Shown here: positions 28,244 through 41,240 of the stretch, piece after piece | Layout: each line of letters starts with the position of its first letter | Position numbering within the stretch: the first letter of the stretch is position 1 | Program-made: the position numbers and the translations under genes | The notes under the pieces: model-generated | Seen by the model: the letters and a program-made list of their open reading frames with translations, nothing else | Databases searched by the model: none | What the model was told of the DNA's origin: nothing | NCBI RefSeq assembly: GCF_947507565.1 | Contig: NC_089192.1 | Location: 868,001-932,000, forward strand | Reading direction: 5' to 3' | Source of the DNA: Oscarella lobularis | Taxonomy: Eukaryota > Porifera > Homoscleromorpha > Homosclerophorida > Oscarellidae | Length of the DNA stretch: 64,000 nucleotides

Positions 28244-31200
28244 TTATTCGGGCGACAGATAACATGAGATGGATTCGTACTGAGGATCATCTTGAGGCAA
28301 ACTAGAACCATATGCCGCCGACTCAACCAGTGCAATCACATTTTGATTCAAATTTTTGACTTCCGTCTGCGAATGACGTTTGTCTGACTGATTAGAAAGA
28401 CGAATTTTCACCCAAACATAGCCACAAATGATCGCAACCGCGCACATTATCGCGGCGAATCCTAGAAAAAATTACACCAATATAACAAATAGTGAATAAT
28501 ACATACCAAGTATTGCAGCAACTATTATCGTAGTTCTGCTTATTCCTCCACTTTCGTCAGTCACGCCAGTATCTAAGACACGATTGTATAGCCCGTTCAC
28601 ACTGGGAACTTCAAAACCGTGCTATCTTGTATATTAGTCAGGTTCCGAAACTTTGGAACCTCGAGCACGGTTTAGAAGTCTGCTTCGTTCTTTGCCTGCT
28701 TACATGTTTCACAAAGTATGCCGTTGTAGCCCGGCTGACAGCGACATTCGAATTTCCCTTCTTGATCCACGCACGTTGCACTGTTTTGGCAAGGTTGCGA
28801 GCTGCATTCGTCTATAGCTGCATTGAGAAGATCAGTTTAGCGAGTTGCCACGCATTTCTGTTAGTTTTCTTGCATACGTACCCGATTCACATCGTTTTCC
28901 GCTATAGCCTGTGGCACACAGGCACGTGAATAGATTGACCGCCTGTACGCACCTTCCCCCGTTTTGACACGGCAATGACATGCACTCGTCTATGTCGACC
29001 TCACAGTGCAAACCCGTGAAACCCGGTTGACACGAGCACGTGTAGCCTCTGAAGACATCCGTACACTGGGCACTGTTCTGACAAGGATTTGATTTGCACT
29101 CATCGGTTTCGATGTCGCATCTCAGTCCTTCGTAGCCCGTTTCGCACTGACATTTGAATCCGTTTACTCTGTCGGTACATCCGAGCGAATGATTACACGG
29201 ATCTGGCTCGCAGTCGTCTATGTCAATCTGACAATTGATGCCTGTGTAACCCGGCGAACAGAAGCACGTGTATCCGTTAAAACGGTCATGGCACGTGGCT
29301 CCGTATTGGCACGGGAGCGAATCGCATTCGTTGACTTCGATCTCGCATTCCGCACCCGTGTATCCCTGAATACAGCTGCACGAATAGCCGTTAATCCCGT
29401 CTGTACAAGTGCCATTGTGTTGGCACGGAATTGACGCGCACTCGTCAATATCTGAAAAGTTTCGTGGCCAAACTATTTGGTCAATGCTATGTCGATCTTA
29501 CTCGTTTCGCATTTGGCGCCTGTAAATCCCAAATTACAATCGCATGTAAACGATAGTATCCCGTCTACGCAGTGGGCATTAGGAGCACAGTCTGATCTCT
29601 TGCAGTCATCTATTTCTGTAAGAAATTGTGAACTGTAGTAAGATCGCAAAAACCTTAGGAATGTCTTACTCTCGTCACAGATTTTTCCCTTGTAGTCTGG
29701 AGGACACGTACAATTAAATCCACCGTCGTTAGTTTCTGTGCATGTGCCTCCTAGTAGGCATGGACTTGGGTCGCATGGGTTGATTTCTGTGCGATCAGTA
29801 TAGTTCTAACAACAGTCACCTAAATTTTCAAAGCACTTACTTGTCTCGCAGTGACTACCGGTGTGAGTTGGCGGGCAAGTGCAGGTGTATTGGAACACTT
29901 TATCTATGCACGTGCCTCGGTTTAGACACGGATTCGACTGACATTCGTTAATGTCAATTTCGCACTGGGCTCCAGTCCAACCATCGTCACATGTGCATGA
30001 AAATCGATTCACTCTGTCTCTGCACGATCCATGGACACATGGGTCAGACAAGCATTCGTTGATATCTAGAGGTATTCTCTCTTTTAATTTTTTTTGTGTG
30101 CGGCGTGCCAACGATACTTACCTACTGAGCATTTTTTTCCCGTGTACCCAGCTAAACATGGACAGTAAAAGTCGTTGATTAGGTCTTCACAGACGGCTCC
30201 GTTTTGACAAGGATTGGGGTTGCATTCATCAATGTCTGGCGGCTTTGTTAGTTCAGTATTATTAGAACGATATCTCTTACTTATTTTACATGTGCTTCCA
30301 GTGTAGCCTGGTAAGCAAGAACACACGAAACCGTTTATTCTGTCAGTGCACGTTCCGTTGTTCGTGCAGGGATCGCTAGCACACTCATCAATATCTAAAA
30401 TGAGAGATTTTTGTTGTAAAGAAAGGATCAGGTGTGTACAACTAGGTACCTGTCTCGCAAAATTCATCGGTGTACCCATTAGGACACGTACACGTGAACT
30501 GGTTCACTAGATCGTTGCATGTACTTCCGTGCTGACACGGATCACTGCTGCACTCGTTGATGTCTAGAAATATGGCAGTGGCAGATTAGACAAACGTTCA
30601 CAAGTGCAGCCATACTTGTTTCGCATAGTAGTCCGGTATAACCAACAACGCAAGCGCACGAGTAACCGTCTACTCGATCAGTACATGTGCCACCATACTG
30701 GCAAGGCGCAGATGAACACTCGTTTACGTCTATAAGGCGAAAAGACATAATTTCTATTGTTTATTGAACTAACAGTTGATCCTTGCCTGTTTCACATAGT
30801 TTTCCTGTATATCCTGGCAAGCAGGCACATGCATAAGCGTTGACCTTATCTGTACACGTGCCTCCATTTTGACACGGTACCGATTCACATTCATTGATTT
30901 CTAAAATTACATATGCCATTCAAACTGCAGTGACATATTCCGATTGGTGTCTTGCCTGTTTCGCAATATGTCCCTGTGTATCCTAGGAGTTGACAAGCGT
31001 AACCATTGGCACCATCATTACAAGTAGCGTTGTTCTGGCACGGATTTGATTCGCATTCGTTAATGTCTAAAACCGGGCTTCGTTACAAGCTATTGCAATG
31101 AAAGTGAAATGGCGTACCTGTTTGGCACATCGTTCCCGTGTAGCCCATGATGCAAGAACAAGTAAACATTCCAATGAGGTTGCTACAAGTTCCTCCGTTA

Positions 31201-32386
31201 GCACACGGATTAGAAGAGCACTCGTTTATATCTGCAGTAGCGGGAGTTAAATACGCACAGCTATTACTACGCGTCTACCTGTTTCACACTGTACTCCTGT
31301 ATAGCCCGCTAGGCAGGTACACTCGAAGTTTCCGTACATATCGTGACAGGTGCCCCCGTTTGTACACGGATTAGACGCACACTCGTTAATGTCTAAAGCC
31401 AACGACTTTTTTTGCATAGAAAACAATCCTGTGATACGTACCTGTTTCACACCAAAGTCCAGTGAAACCTGTGGGGCAATTGCAGTCGTAACCGAGTAGC
31501 CTGTCAATGCACGTTGCACCATTTCGGCACGGATTAGACAGACATTCATCAATTTCTACGAAAGGTAATAGATTGTGTACAATCGTGTTCCTGACTAATG
31601 TACGTTTTGTGCAGTTTGTGTTTGGATCTTCGTAACCGTTGTGGCACAGTTTGTGTCCCAGTGGATCACAGGTGTAGTGACCAGACGAATCGTTTGTGGA
31701 TACGCAGTAATTCAAACAATCGTCTAGGTAATTTGGTAGACATTCAACTTTCCACTCGAATGCCAATTCCAGATGAAAGTTGCCATTGGTCAGCACACGA
31801 GGTTTGTCTCTTGTCCAGATGGATCCCAGATTAGCAGGATTTTGATCAAGGCGAGTAGAAGCTATGAGATCATCAGTAGCCGAGCCATCATTCATCGCGG
31901 TAATGTCCAAGCTGAAATTTCCCTGAAACAGACATTTTCTACATGCAGGAAGATTGATTCAAATCGGTAGTACAGGCCATCGTCCAGTGAACTTGAAGTC
32001 GATGGGGTTGCTCACGCCGTTGCCCAGCGAAGACAAGAAATTGTAATGTGTAATGCTGAAGCCGTTGGACGTTTGAAATGTGCCAGTTGTGACGGGATTC
32101 GTGCAGGCACTTGTATCGCCGTACGTTTTGTGGCAAAGGACGAGGTAATTGTTGCAAGATTTATCACAACCGGCGGGAGGAAACGAGGAAGGATTGCAAC
32201 ACGCTCCCGACTGAATCTTTTTGGCTGCGTCTGAGTATGAGATCAGTTTGACTTCTAGGTAGCCGTCAGCGAAAACCTAACGTCTCTACCGTCTTCGGTA
32301 AGATTCAATTATGAAAATGAGCTACCTGTGTCGTTGACGTTTGAAGAAGAAATAGAACAGCAACTGCCGCAAAGCCGTCAACCATA
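28244..32386 (-). CDS. Notch-ligand-like (DSL) membrane protein B
   Basis: Minus strand, ATG 32386 ([20 protein letters not shown]). MNNL exon at about 31960-32275 (GACC, GCDKSC, LVLCH, FTGRWPV). DSL exon at about 31605-31920 ([40 protein letters not shown]). About nineteen EGF repeats lie mostly one per exon with ~50-base introns from 31555 down to 28700; 28882-29450 is one exon with five EGFs. The membrane segment and a short tail follow, ending [13 protein letters not shown] plus CYLSPE. Most EGFs carry the D/N-x-D/N-E-C calcium-binding start. The repeat at about 30955-31068 lacks one of the six cysteines (ACQLLGY where gene E has ACQCLQGY). From about 30745 to 28510 it is nearly identical to gene E, introns included. 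Predicted role: Notch ligand at the cell surface. Confidence 0.85.
28510..30745 (-). repeat. Inverted repeat, left arm (within gene B)
   Basis: Exons and introns here match 43175-45415 of gene E in opposite orientation. Whole introns are shared nearly base for base, for example the one with GTATGGCTGCACTTGTGAAC and the one with CTTTACAACAAAAATCTC. Outside the stated limits the two genes drop to ordinary paralogue similarity. Near-identity of non-coding sequence indicates a recent duplication or gene conversion. Confidence 0.75.
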
Positions 32387-32401
32387 TTGGCCAAAGTCAA
32401 G

Positions 32402-32418
32402 TTCACGTGAGATCTCGT
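32402..32418. promoter_or_regulatory. Conserved E-box plus GAGATCTC just upstream of gene B
   Basis: TTCACGTGAGATCTCGT lies about 15 bases before the gene B start codon, the same word in the same place as before gene A. The flanking bases differ more than the word itself. Confidence 0.4.
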
Positions 32419-32457
32419 GCTGCACATAATAGAACCCGATCTACATAACAGTCTGAT

Positions 32458-34408
32458 CTAAAGATTTGAGATTGAATTGATGTAATCGTACGTTGGTGAA
32501 GCGTATATGTTTTCAGGCTGGTGGTAGGCAGGAGACTGGTTCATTGCAATCTGTTCGCTCCTTTTTTCAACCAGCGACTTCTTAATTGACTGAACGGAGT
32601 GGTAACGAAAGAGAAGATAGGCAGTTAGAAATCCCAACAAAATGCCGATCACAAGCGATCCAACAATTGCTCCAGAGACCGTACCAGCATTCCACAACCC
32701 TTCGACGCTCACGTCACAACGTGCGCCGGCGAAGCCGTTTCTGCAGTGGCATGAATACATGTTAATTCCGTCAATGCAGGCGGAATCGTGATAACACGGA
32801 TTTGATTCGCATTCGTCTATGTTTCTCTCGCAGTCGTCTCCTTCAAATCCAAGCCGGCACAAACAGCTGTAACCTCGTAGTTCCGTTGTGCTGGCACGGA
32901 TTTGATGAGCAGTCATCAATGTCTAGAGCACTCTCACAATGAATGCCCGTGTATCCGGCGAAGCAGTTGCATACGTAGCCGTCAACCAGATCCTCGCATA
33001 TTCCTCCAGTGCTGTAACCGTTCATTTAAGTCGGCGCCATAATGGCATGGAGATGAGGCGCATTCGTTAATCTCTACATTCAGCAGCTTTAGGCATTCTA
33101 ATTTTATGACTCTGAGATCTCAATATGCAGCGCCACAAGTTAAGGTACTGCCAGTTTGCCTAATTTTTGAGATCACAGAGTCAATGCTTTCTTCTTACCG
33201 AGAGAGCAGTCTTTTCCCGAGAATCCAGAAGAGCAGTTGCAAAAATAGTTGTTTACTTCATCCACGCATGTAGAATTGTTTTGACACGACTGTGACAAGC
33301 ACTCGTCAACGTCTGCACGAAGATTATATATAAGAGATGCAGTACGAATACAACTGTAAAGACTTCCCTATTTCACAGTGAACTCCGCTGTATCCTAGTA
33401 GACATACGCAATTATATCCGTTCACTTCGTCATCACAGAAGGCTTCTTTAGAACAGGGATTGGGCGAACAATCGTCAATGTCTTGAGAAGATATAAATAT
33501 TTTAACAAATTAGAATACGACGTGCCTGCTTCACAATGATTTCCTGTAAATCCTTGCGCACATAAACACTGGTACCGGTTTATATCGTCAAAACAGGTCC
33601 CATTATTTTGGCAGGGACTGGAACTGCATTCGTCCGTGTCTACAGAAAATGCTTTAGAAAGAGGTTCACACCAATAATTGTTTACTTATTGTGCAATCAT
33701 TCTCAGGTTCAAATCCTGGGTTACATATTTTGTGCCCAGTTTTTGGATTGCACGTGTGAGTGATATTTGACTTGCAATAGACTCCACAGTCCCTGCCATA
33801 CCAATCTGCATCACAAGAAACTTGCCAGTAGAGGTACAAGTTTGTAGTATCAGCTGCTCTTGATCCCGCAATTGTGACTATGCTTGACGACGTGTTTGCT
33901 ATCGGCACATTAAAAAAGGAAGCACTCATTAGGTCAATAAGGCTTCCTGTGCTATTTTGAGCCGTAATGTTCAAACTGAAGTAGCCTAAACAATAGATTT
34001 TAGGTACAGTATTGCCACAAGCGCGAGGACAACCTTCCAATTGTTCAAGAATGATAATGTGACAAGGTGTAGTGGAGGTTCTCCAGGGACAAACGTTTGA
34101 CGTAGATCAGTTGCTGTCTTTTTGTCCTCGCAGACAGACCCAGGAGGCGTCCAGTAACAAACTTCAAGATTCGTTGAACATTCGCTGCATGACCCTGCTA
34201 TCTCTGAGCCACAGCAAAGTCCGTTAAAGTCTTCGTTGCTTGGGTTTTGAAAAAACACGTACGTCAAATTAATTTTGCCATGAGAAGCTACCTAAGTTAG
34301 GGTATGTTGTAACTTCTACACGACGTATTTCAACTTAGATACCTGACTAACGCAGACCACGGCAGTGACATACCATCGAAATAATAACAGTGCAAGATGA
34401 CTGCGCAT
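32458..34408 (-). CDS. Notch-ligand-like (DSL) protein C, with two frame breaks
   Basis: Minus strand. The ATG at 34408 gives a signal peptide ([20 protein letters not shown]); the frame is open for about 33 more codons upstream, so the start is uncertain. The MNNL exon (about 34025-34290) holds [19 protein letters not shown] and [13 protein letters not shown]. The DSL exon (about 33690-33990) holds [18 protein letters not shown] and [15 protein letters not shown], the closest in the window to a textbook DSL domain. Three single EGF exons follow (33640-33185), then an exon from about 33075 with EGFs and a membrane segment ([20 protein letters not shown]), with tail [19 protein letters not shown] and stop at 32458. 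Compared with gene D and family spacing, this exon lacks about 8 bases near 33020-33045 and about 14 bases near 32880, and both break the frame. It may be a decaying gene, or the assembly may be wrong there. Confidence 0.7.
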
Positions 34409-34810
34409 CTCCTTCACTAGGGTACAGTTGAGTAAACAAGCAACTCCTAGAGTGACTCCCACTGACACTTTCGCGTACGCTAAAGATGCATCAGGATGAA
34501 AATGCTGCCTAAGACTTCACACATATCTTTAGGTGAACTACTAGTCAGTATACCTTCATTTTCTTTGCCCAATCTGCTGCTGTAACGACATCACCGGCGT
34601 GCAAAGAGCTCCTTCAAACTAATGAGAATTAAAAATCCTCTATCAAGATAGAACTACCCCTCCTCGCAATCACTCTCATTTGAATCTTACTTTTGCACGA
34701 GTCTATATCATACCTTGGTACATTGAGGCACAAAAAAGGTCTCTAGCTACACTTTAGGTAAACCATTCACTAAAACAAATCTGTTCTGTCCTCTACGGTA
34801 CAGAACCCTC

Positions 34811-37800
34811 TCACATCTGAGTCACGTCCCAGTCGGGATGACTTTCAGGGTAATAGTGTAAATTGAGACGCGGGCGTTGCAGTCCCACAGCGCTGGAGGA
34901 CTGACGCTCCGGCCACATTTTGGATCCCGAAAAGCTGTCGCTCAATTTTGATCCTTCAAAACCGTAATTTACCTGAGCGCTCGTCTTCTTCTGCGGTCCG
35001 GGTTTGTTGTTCTTTTTCTCCACTTTCCTCTTCTTTTCATCTTTTCTCCATCGTGAGGGCGACGGCGACCGCCTTGCTTTCCTGCAGCAGAAGAACCACT
35101 GAAGCGGCGTGAGACAGTGGATCAAGATGATGTAGATAAGAAGTATCACAATGACAACAGCTAAAACATGAGATAAGTACAACATAACAGATGTACGGAG
35201 GAACATACACGAGGTTACGGAAACTGCAAAGGTTGAAACGAAACCAGTTTCGGACCACAACCTCTCTTCACAGCCATTTCCCACAGCTCCAACCGCTGAC
35301 AAAATAAATTTCGAATTAAAGAGGACTGGTCTGAAAAATACTTACTAACGATAGACGTTGTGCTGCTAGCATTGGTGCCATTGATTGCGCTGGCGTTTGT
35401 CGGCGGTAAAGCGGTCGTGGGAGTCTCTGTTGTCGCTTTGGAAGTCATAGGTCTCATAGTTGGTACAGCAGTTTCGCATAGAAGCCCCGTGTACCAACGA
35501 GGACAAAGGCAGGAAAATGACCCGCTGATGCTTTCGCAAGTGCCGTTGTGTTGACAAGGGTAGGAGTCGCACTGATTGATTTCTGAAACAAAAAGAAAAA
35601 GAACAAATAAATTTTAGATATCACGTAGATTTTCTATTAGTAAATTCTCTCTACTTGTGGGGAACCCTTTACTAAATCCTCCATGCCGTTTACCGTGTTC
35701 ACAATTATTCCCACTGTGACCTTCAGGACACGTGCAATTATAATATACAGTTAATTCGGAAGAATTGAAGAGTGGTGTTCCTGCAGGTACGCTTTCGTTA
35801 ACGGAAAAATAATCGCAACCGGTGGCATTCTTGCAGAGTAAGTCACAGGGATTCACGAAACTTTCACAGTTTGATCCCGTAAAGAATTCAGAACATTGGC
35901 AATAGTACTCTCCAAAGCCGTCAATGCAAGTACCCTGATTTTGACAAGGATTCGATTGGCACTCGTCCAAGTCTATTAAACAATTTTGTCCGCCAAAGCC
36001 AGGAATGCAACTGCAGTTATAGCCATCAATCAAGTCAATGCAAGTGCCATTATTGGCACATGGACTTGATTCACAGTCGTTAATATTAGTCTCGCACAGG
36101 TGCCCAGCATATCCCGCGGAACAGTTACAAGTGAAGTCATTAGAAAGATCACTGCAGGTTCCATTGTTTAGACAAGGGCTCGACTCGCACTCATTGACAT
36201 CAGTCTCGCACGTCTTTCCTGTGTAACCAACCGGACAAAAACAGCTGAAGTCTCCCACGAGATCTTGGCATCTACCCCTGTTGTGGCAAGGATTTGAGCT
36301 GCATTCAAGAATTTCGAATTGACACTGTTTGCCTGTGTATCCAACAGAGCAGTTGCACTTGAAATCGTTCACCAGGTCTGTACAGTTAGTATTTTCACGG
36401 CAAGGATTTGGATCACAGTCATTTATGTCTGTCTCGCAGTGACGTCCGGAAAATCCAAGAGGACATTTACAGAAATACTGTGAGTAGAGGTTCTTGCACG
36501 TTCCATTGTTCAGGCACGGACTAGAGAAACACTCGTCTACTTCTGTTTCACAATGTAGCCCGGTAAAGCCGTGAGCGCATTGGCAGTCATATGATGCTCT
36601 TTTGTCGGAGCATTTTCCTCCGTTTTGACAGGGAAACGACGCGCATTCGTCTATATCAAAGCCGCAATTGCCACCGGTGAATCCAGCCCAGCAAATGCAC
36701 CAGTAACCGTCGATTCGATCAACGCAGTTTCCATTTTGGCACGGGTTAGAGATGCACTCATTTATGTTCGTTTTACAGTCGTCTCCGGTAAATCCTGATA
36801 TACATTCACATTGATACGAGTCTGTGGAATCGAAACAAGTGCCGTTGTTTTGACACGGACTACTGACGCATTCATCAATATTAGACTCGCAGGAGGATCC
36901 GGTAAATCCGCTAGAGCAGGAACAGGAATAGGTGCCAACAACGTCACGATGAGAACAATTCCCTCCATTCTGACACGGAAGAGACAAGCACTCATCAATA
37001 TCAGCGTCACAGTTTTTACCGGTGTACCCAGACGAGCAGGAGCAGACGTAATCGTCTATTAAATCAGTGCAATTTCCCCCATTCTTACAAGGATGAGGGG
37101 TGCACTCGTCTACGTTCGTCTCGCACACCGGTCCTGTGTATCCTGAAGAACAACTGCAAGATGTGGAGTTGACTTGATCGAGACAAATGCCGCCGTTTTG
37201 ACAAGGCCTTGAGAGACATTCGTTCACGTTCGTTTCGCACAGGTGACCGGTGTATCCCGCTTGACAGTGGCACTTGTATCCATTGACTTCGTCTTGGCAA
37301 GAACCGCCACTTTCGCACGGATTAGAGGCACATTCGTCAACGTCGGTTTCACAGTCAGATCCGGTGTAGCCATCCAAGCAGTCACAGGAGTAATTGCCGA
37401 TGAGATCTCTACATTTTGCTCCATTATTGCACGGGTTCGATTCACACTCGAAAATGTCGACGTGGCACTGTTTCCCAGTAAATCCAGGTAAACACGTGCA
37501 AGAAAAGTCATCGATTAGGTTTACACATTTTCCACCGTTTCTACATGGCTGAATTTGACAGTTGTTGACTACATCTTGACAGTTCGTTCCGTTGTAGCCG
37601 GGAGAACAGATACAATAGAACGTATCAATCTGATTCAAACAATTGATCTCGTTTTGACACGGAGAAGAGTCACATTCATTAACATCCGTTTCACAGTTAA
37701 GTCCAGTAAACCCACGAGGACATTGGCAAGTATAAGAATTCACGCTATCATCACACTTACCTCCATTACAGCAAGGAGAGCTCGCGCAGTCGTCAACATC

Positions 37801-40800
37801 AATCTGGCACCAAACGCCAGTATAGCCGGTAGTGCAATTGCATTTGTAGCCGTTTGCCTTGTCGATACAAGTCGCGCCCCTTTGACACGGATCGGACGAG
37901 CACTCGTCAACATCAGTTTCGCACAGAGAACCGGTATAGCCTTCTAAACAGGAGCAGCTGAATGAAGCAACGCCATCACTGCAAGCGGCTCCGTTATGAC
38001 AGGGTTCAATAGCACAGTCATCAATGTTGGCGCGACATCGCTTGCCCGTGTATCCCTCGTCACAACTGCAATTGAAACCGTTTGCCAGATCCGTACAATT
38101 TCCGTGGTCACCGCACGGATTTTGATCACAGTCATCAACATTGATCTCGCACGTCTTACCGACAAAGCCGAGGAGGCATTTGCAGTAAAAGCCGTTAACT
38201 GCATCAATGCACATTGCTCCATTTTGGCAAGGGTTGAGATCGCACTCGTCAATTTCGCTCGCGCACGTGCTTCCCGTAAAACCCGCTACACATTCACACG
38301 AGTATTTATTAACTTCGTCATTGCATCGAGCTCCGTTTAGGCAAGGAGACGACGAGCAATCATCAATGTCATACTCACACTGTGATCCTGTGTATCCGGA
38401 CAGACAGGAACACTGAAATCCGTTTACAGTATCCCTGCAGTTTCCGTCATTCTGACAAGGAGCTGAAGAGCACTCGTCCACGTCTATTTCACATCTTGAC
38501 CCGTTGTATCCTTTAAGGCATTGACAGGTGTACATATTAATTCCATCAGAGCACGTTCCGTTATTTGTACAGGGATTGGATTCACATTCATTGACATTTA
38601 ATTCACAGCTGGTGCCACTATATCCGTCTGAGCAAGTACACGTATACCTGTCAATTAGGTCAATGCACGTGCCTTCATTCTGACATGGATTCGACAAGCA
38701 CTCGTCGGTTTCTGTTTCACAGTTAGCACCTTCATATCCTGGAATACACTCGCATTCATAACAATTCACTTTATCGATACATGTTGCGTTATTCTGGCAT
38801 GGCTGAGATAAGCATTCGTTGTTATTTGTCTCACAGTTAAGCCCTCTGTATCCCGCTAAACAGCTGCAGTGGTATCCTGCTACATCATCAACGCACATAG
38901 CTTCATTTTGACAGGGCGAAGACGAGCATTCGTTAATTTCCACTTGACAGCGTTTGCCTGTGTAGCCCGCGTCACAACTACAATTGTAGTTATGCACCAA
39001 ATCTGTGCAGTTGCCGCGGTTGTTACAAGGATCTGGATCACAGTCATCTACATTCGTCTCGCAATTTTTTCCAAGGAAGCCGAGCACGCAGCGACAATGA
39101 TAATCATTCAAGGCGTCGGTGCACGTTCCTCCATTCGCACAGGGATTAGAATTGCATTCGTCAATCTCCGTCTCACAGTCTGCTCCCGTGAATCCTTTAA
39201 AACACTCACACGAGTACCTGTTGACTGCGTCTGTGCACCGCGCACCATTGCGGCAAGGAGACGAGTTGCATTCGTCTATGTTCACATCACAGTGGATTCC
39301 GGTAAATCCAGAATTGCAGCTGCAGCTAAATCCACCGACGCGATCAGAGCACGTCCCGTTTTGACAGGGATTTGATGAACACTCGTTAAAATCAGTTTCA
39401 CAGTTTAATCCAGTGTATCCTGCCATACACTGGCACTTGTACATCGCTACTCCGTCAACGCAAGTAGCGCTGTTCAAGCACGGTTGGGACCGGCATTCAT
39501 CCACGTTAGTTTCACACTCGTCCCCCACAAATCCATCAGTACACGTGCAACTATACCCGTTAATTTGATCGGCACATGTGCCATTGTTCTGGCACGGATT
39601 AGAGAGACATTCGTCAATGTTAATATCGCAGACGTCATTTGTGTACCCGGGAGCGCACTCACAGCGAAACGAGTTCACCATGTCTGTACAGTTTCCACCA
39701 TTCTGACACGGCTTTGACATGCACTCATCTATGTCTATTTCACAGTGAGTCCCTGTGTATCCGGCAAAGCAGTTGCATACGTAACGGCCAATCAAATTCT
39801 CGCATTCTCCTCCACTACTGTAACCGTTTATTTGGGCGGCGCATGATCTGTTGTAATGGCATGGAGATGAGGCGCATTCGTCAATGTCTATATTAATTTA
39901 GTTTTAGGCATTTATCTAAATCTATGATTCTGAGATCTCGGGTGATACTCCTAGTTTAATTAAGATAATGATCATTAGTCATGAATGCGCCTCATATCTT
40001 TCAGTAGACGTTCTGCTGTGAACCTACATGCGAGATCTCAGTATCACTACTACTACTACTCACCTGTTTCACATAGAAGTCCAGCATAACCGGTGGGGCA
40101 ATTGCAGTCATAAGCAAGTAACTTGTCAACGCACGTGGCACCATGTTGGCATGGATTAGACGCGCATTCGTCCACTTCTACATAACGTAACATTTTGTAT
40201 AGTAATTTTTGTTTTTAATGGTGATGGTCATACGTTTGGTACAGTTGGTATCCGGGTCTTTGTATCCGTTATGGCACAGTTTGTGTCCTAGTGAGCTACA
40301 ATTGTAGTGACCTGACGAATCGCTTCTTGGCACACAGTAATTCAAGCAGTCGTCAAAATGATCAGGTTGGCATTCGACTCTCCATTCCAGTTTTAATGTC
40401 AAATGTGAGGTGACCAAAGGTGTCTCTTTTGTCCAAGTGGATTGCACATTGGATGAATTTTGATCAAGATAAAAAGACCCAATGAGGTCTTTAGTAGCCA
40501 ACCCGACATTTATTGCGGTAATGTTCAACTTGAAGTATCCCTGCAAGAAACATTTTTACATCTAGAAAGATTTGCTTCTCAGCAGTAGTACGGGCCATCT
40601 TCCAGTGAACTTGAAACCAATGGGGTTGCTTGTTCCGTTGCCCAGTGAAGACGAAAAAGTGTGTTCTGTAACGCTGTAGCCGGGGGGTGTGCGAAATATA
40701 CCTGTCGTCGCTGAATTCGTGCAGGTACTCGCGTCGTTATACTGTGTGTGGCAAAGCACGAGGCTGACGTTGCAAGATCGATAGCACCCAAGAACAGACG

Positions 40801-40993
40801 AGTAACCATTGCTGTCGCAACACATTCCTTTGATTGTTTTCTCTTGATCTGAGTATGATAGCAGTCTGATTTGTAAGTAGCCATTAGCGGAAACCTAATA
40901 AAAAGTAGATTTCTTTGTTAGGGCAAAAGCGCAAAGTCTGACCTTCGTGATGCTGACCCAAAAAAGGATCAAGGCGAAGGATGCTTTCGCCAT
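34811..40993 (-). CDS. Giant Notch-ligand-like (DSL) protein D with about 37 EGF repeats
   Basis: Minus strand. Signal exon 40943-40993 ([17 protein letters not shown]). MNNL exon at about 40575-40895 (GMCC, GCYRSC, LVLCH, FTGRWPV). DSL exon at about 40235-40545 ([37 protein letters not shown]). One EGF exon at about 40068-40180. A single 4,194-base exon (35694-39887) then codes about 35 EGF repeats, most of the calcium-binding D-x-D/N-E-C type. One more EGF exon with a Thr-rich stalk (about 35346-35582, [15 protein letters not shown]) precedes a membrane segment ([16 protein letters not shown]). The basic tail contains [13 protein letters not shown] and [16 protein letters not shown] number is close to that of Notch itself, but there is no LNR, ankyrin or NOD region, so it is a ligand-type protein. 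Within the big exon, EGFs 5-10 resemble 13-18, indicating an 8-EGF block duplication. The 400 bases between this gene and gene C show no further gene I can support. Confidence 0.85.
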
Positions 40994-41240
40994 GACGTTA
41001 GAAGCCCGTGTGAAGTACACTCACGTGATCTTTGTAGTAAACAAATTTGGATTCCTTGGACATTTCTGATAAACCATCGGTTACCAGTGTCTGTTTCAGA
41101 GCGAACATCAAAATTCAAGCGACGATGTGCTGTTTACGTCTGCGCTTTGTTCGTTGAAGCCAAGGGCGGATGCTTGTTTACGTAGGGTGTGGCACTCCTT
41201 TGGGGGAGTAACGGTGGAGATGCGCAGTCGAATAGAAACA

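Noticed and set aside
36038-39896. Many plus-strand open frames opposite the big EGF exon
   Set aside because: They repeat with the EGF period and are antisense shadows of the 4.2-kb exon of gene D.
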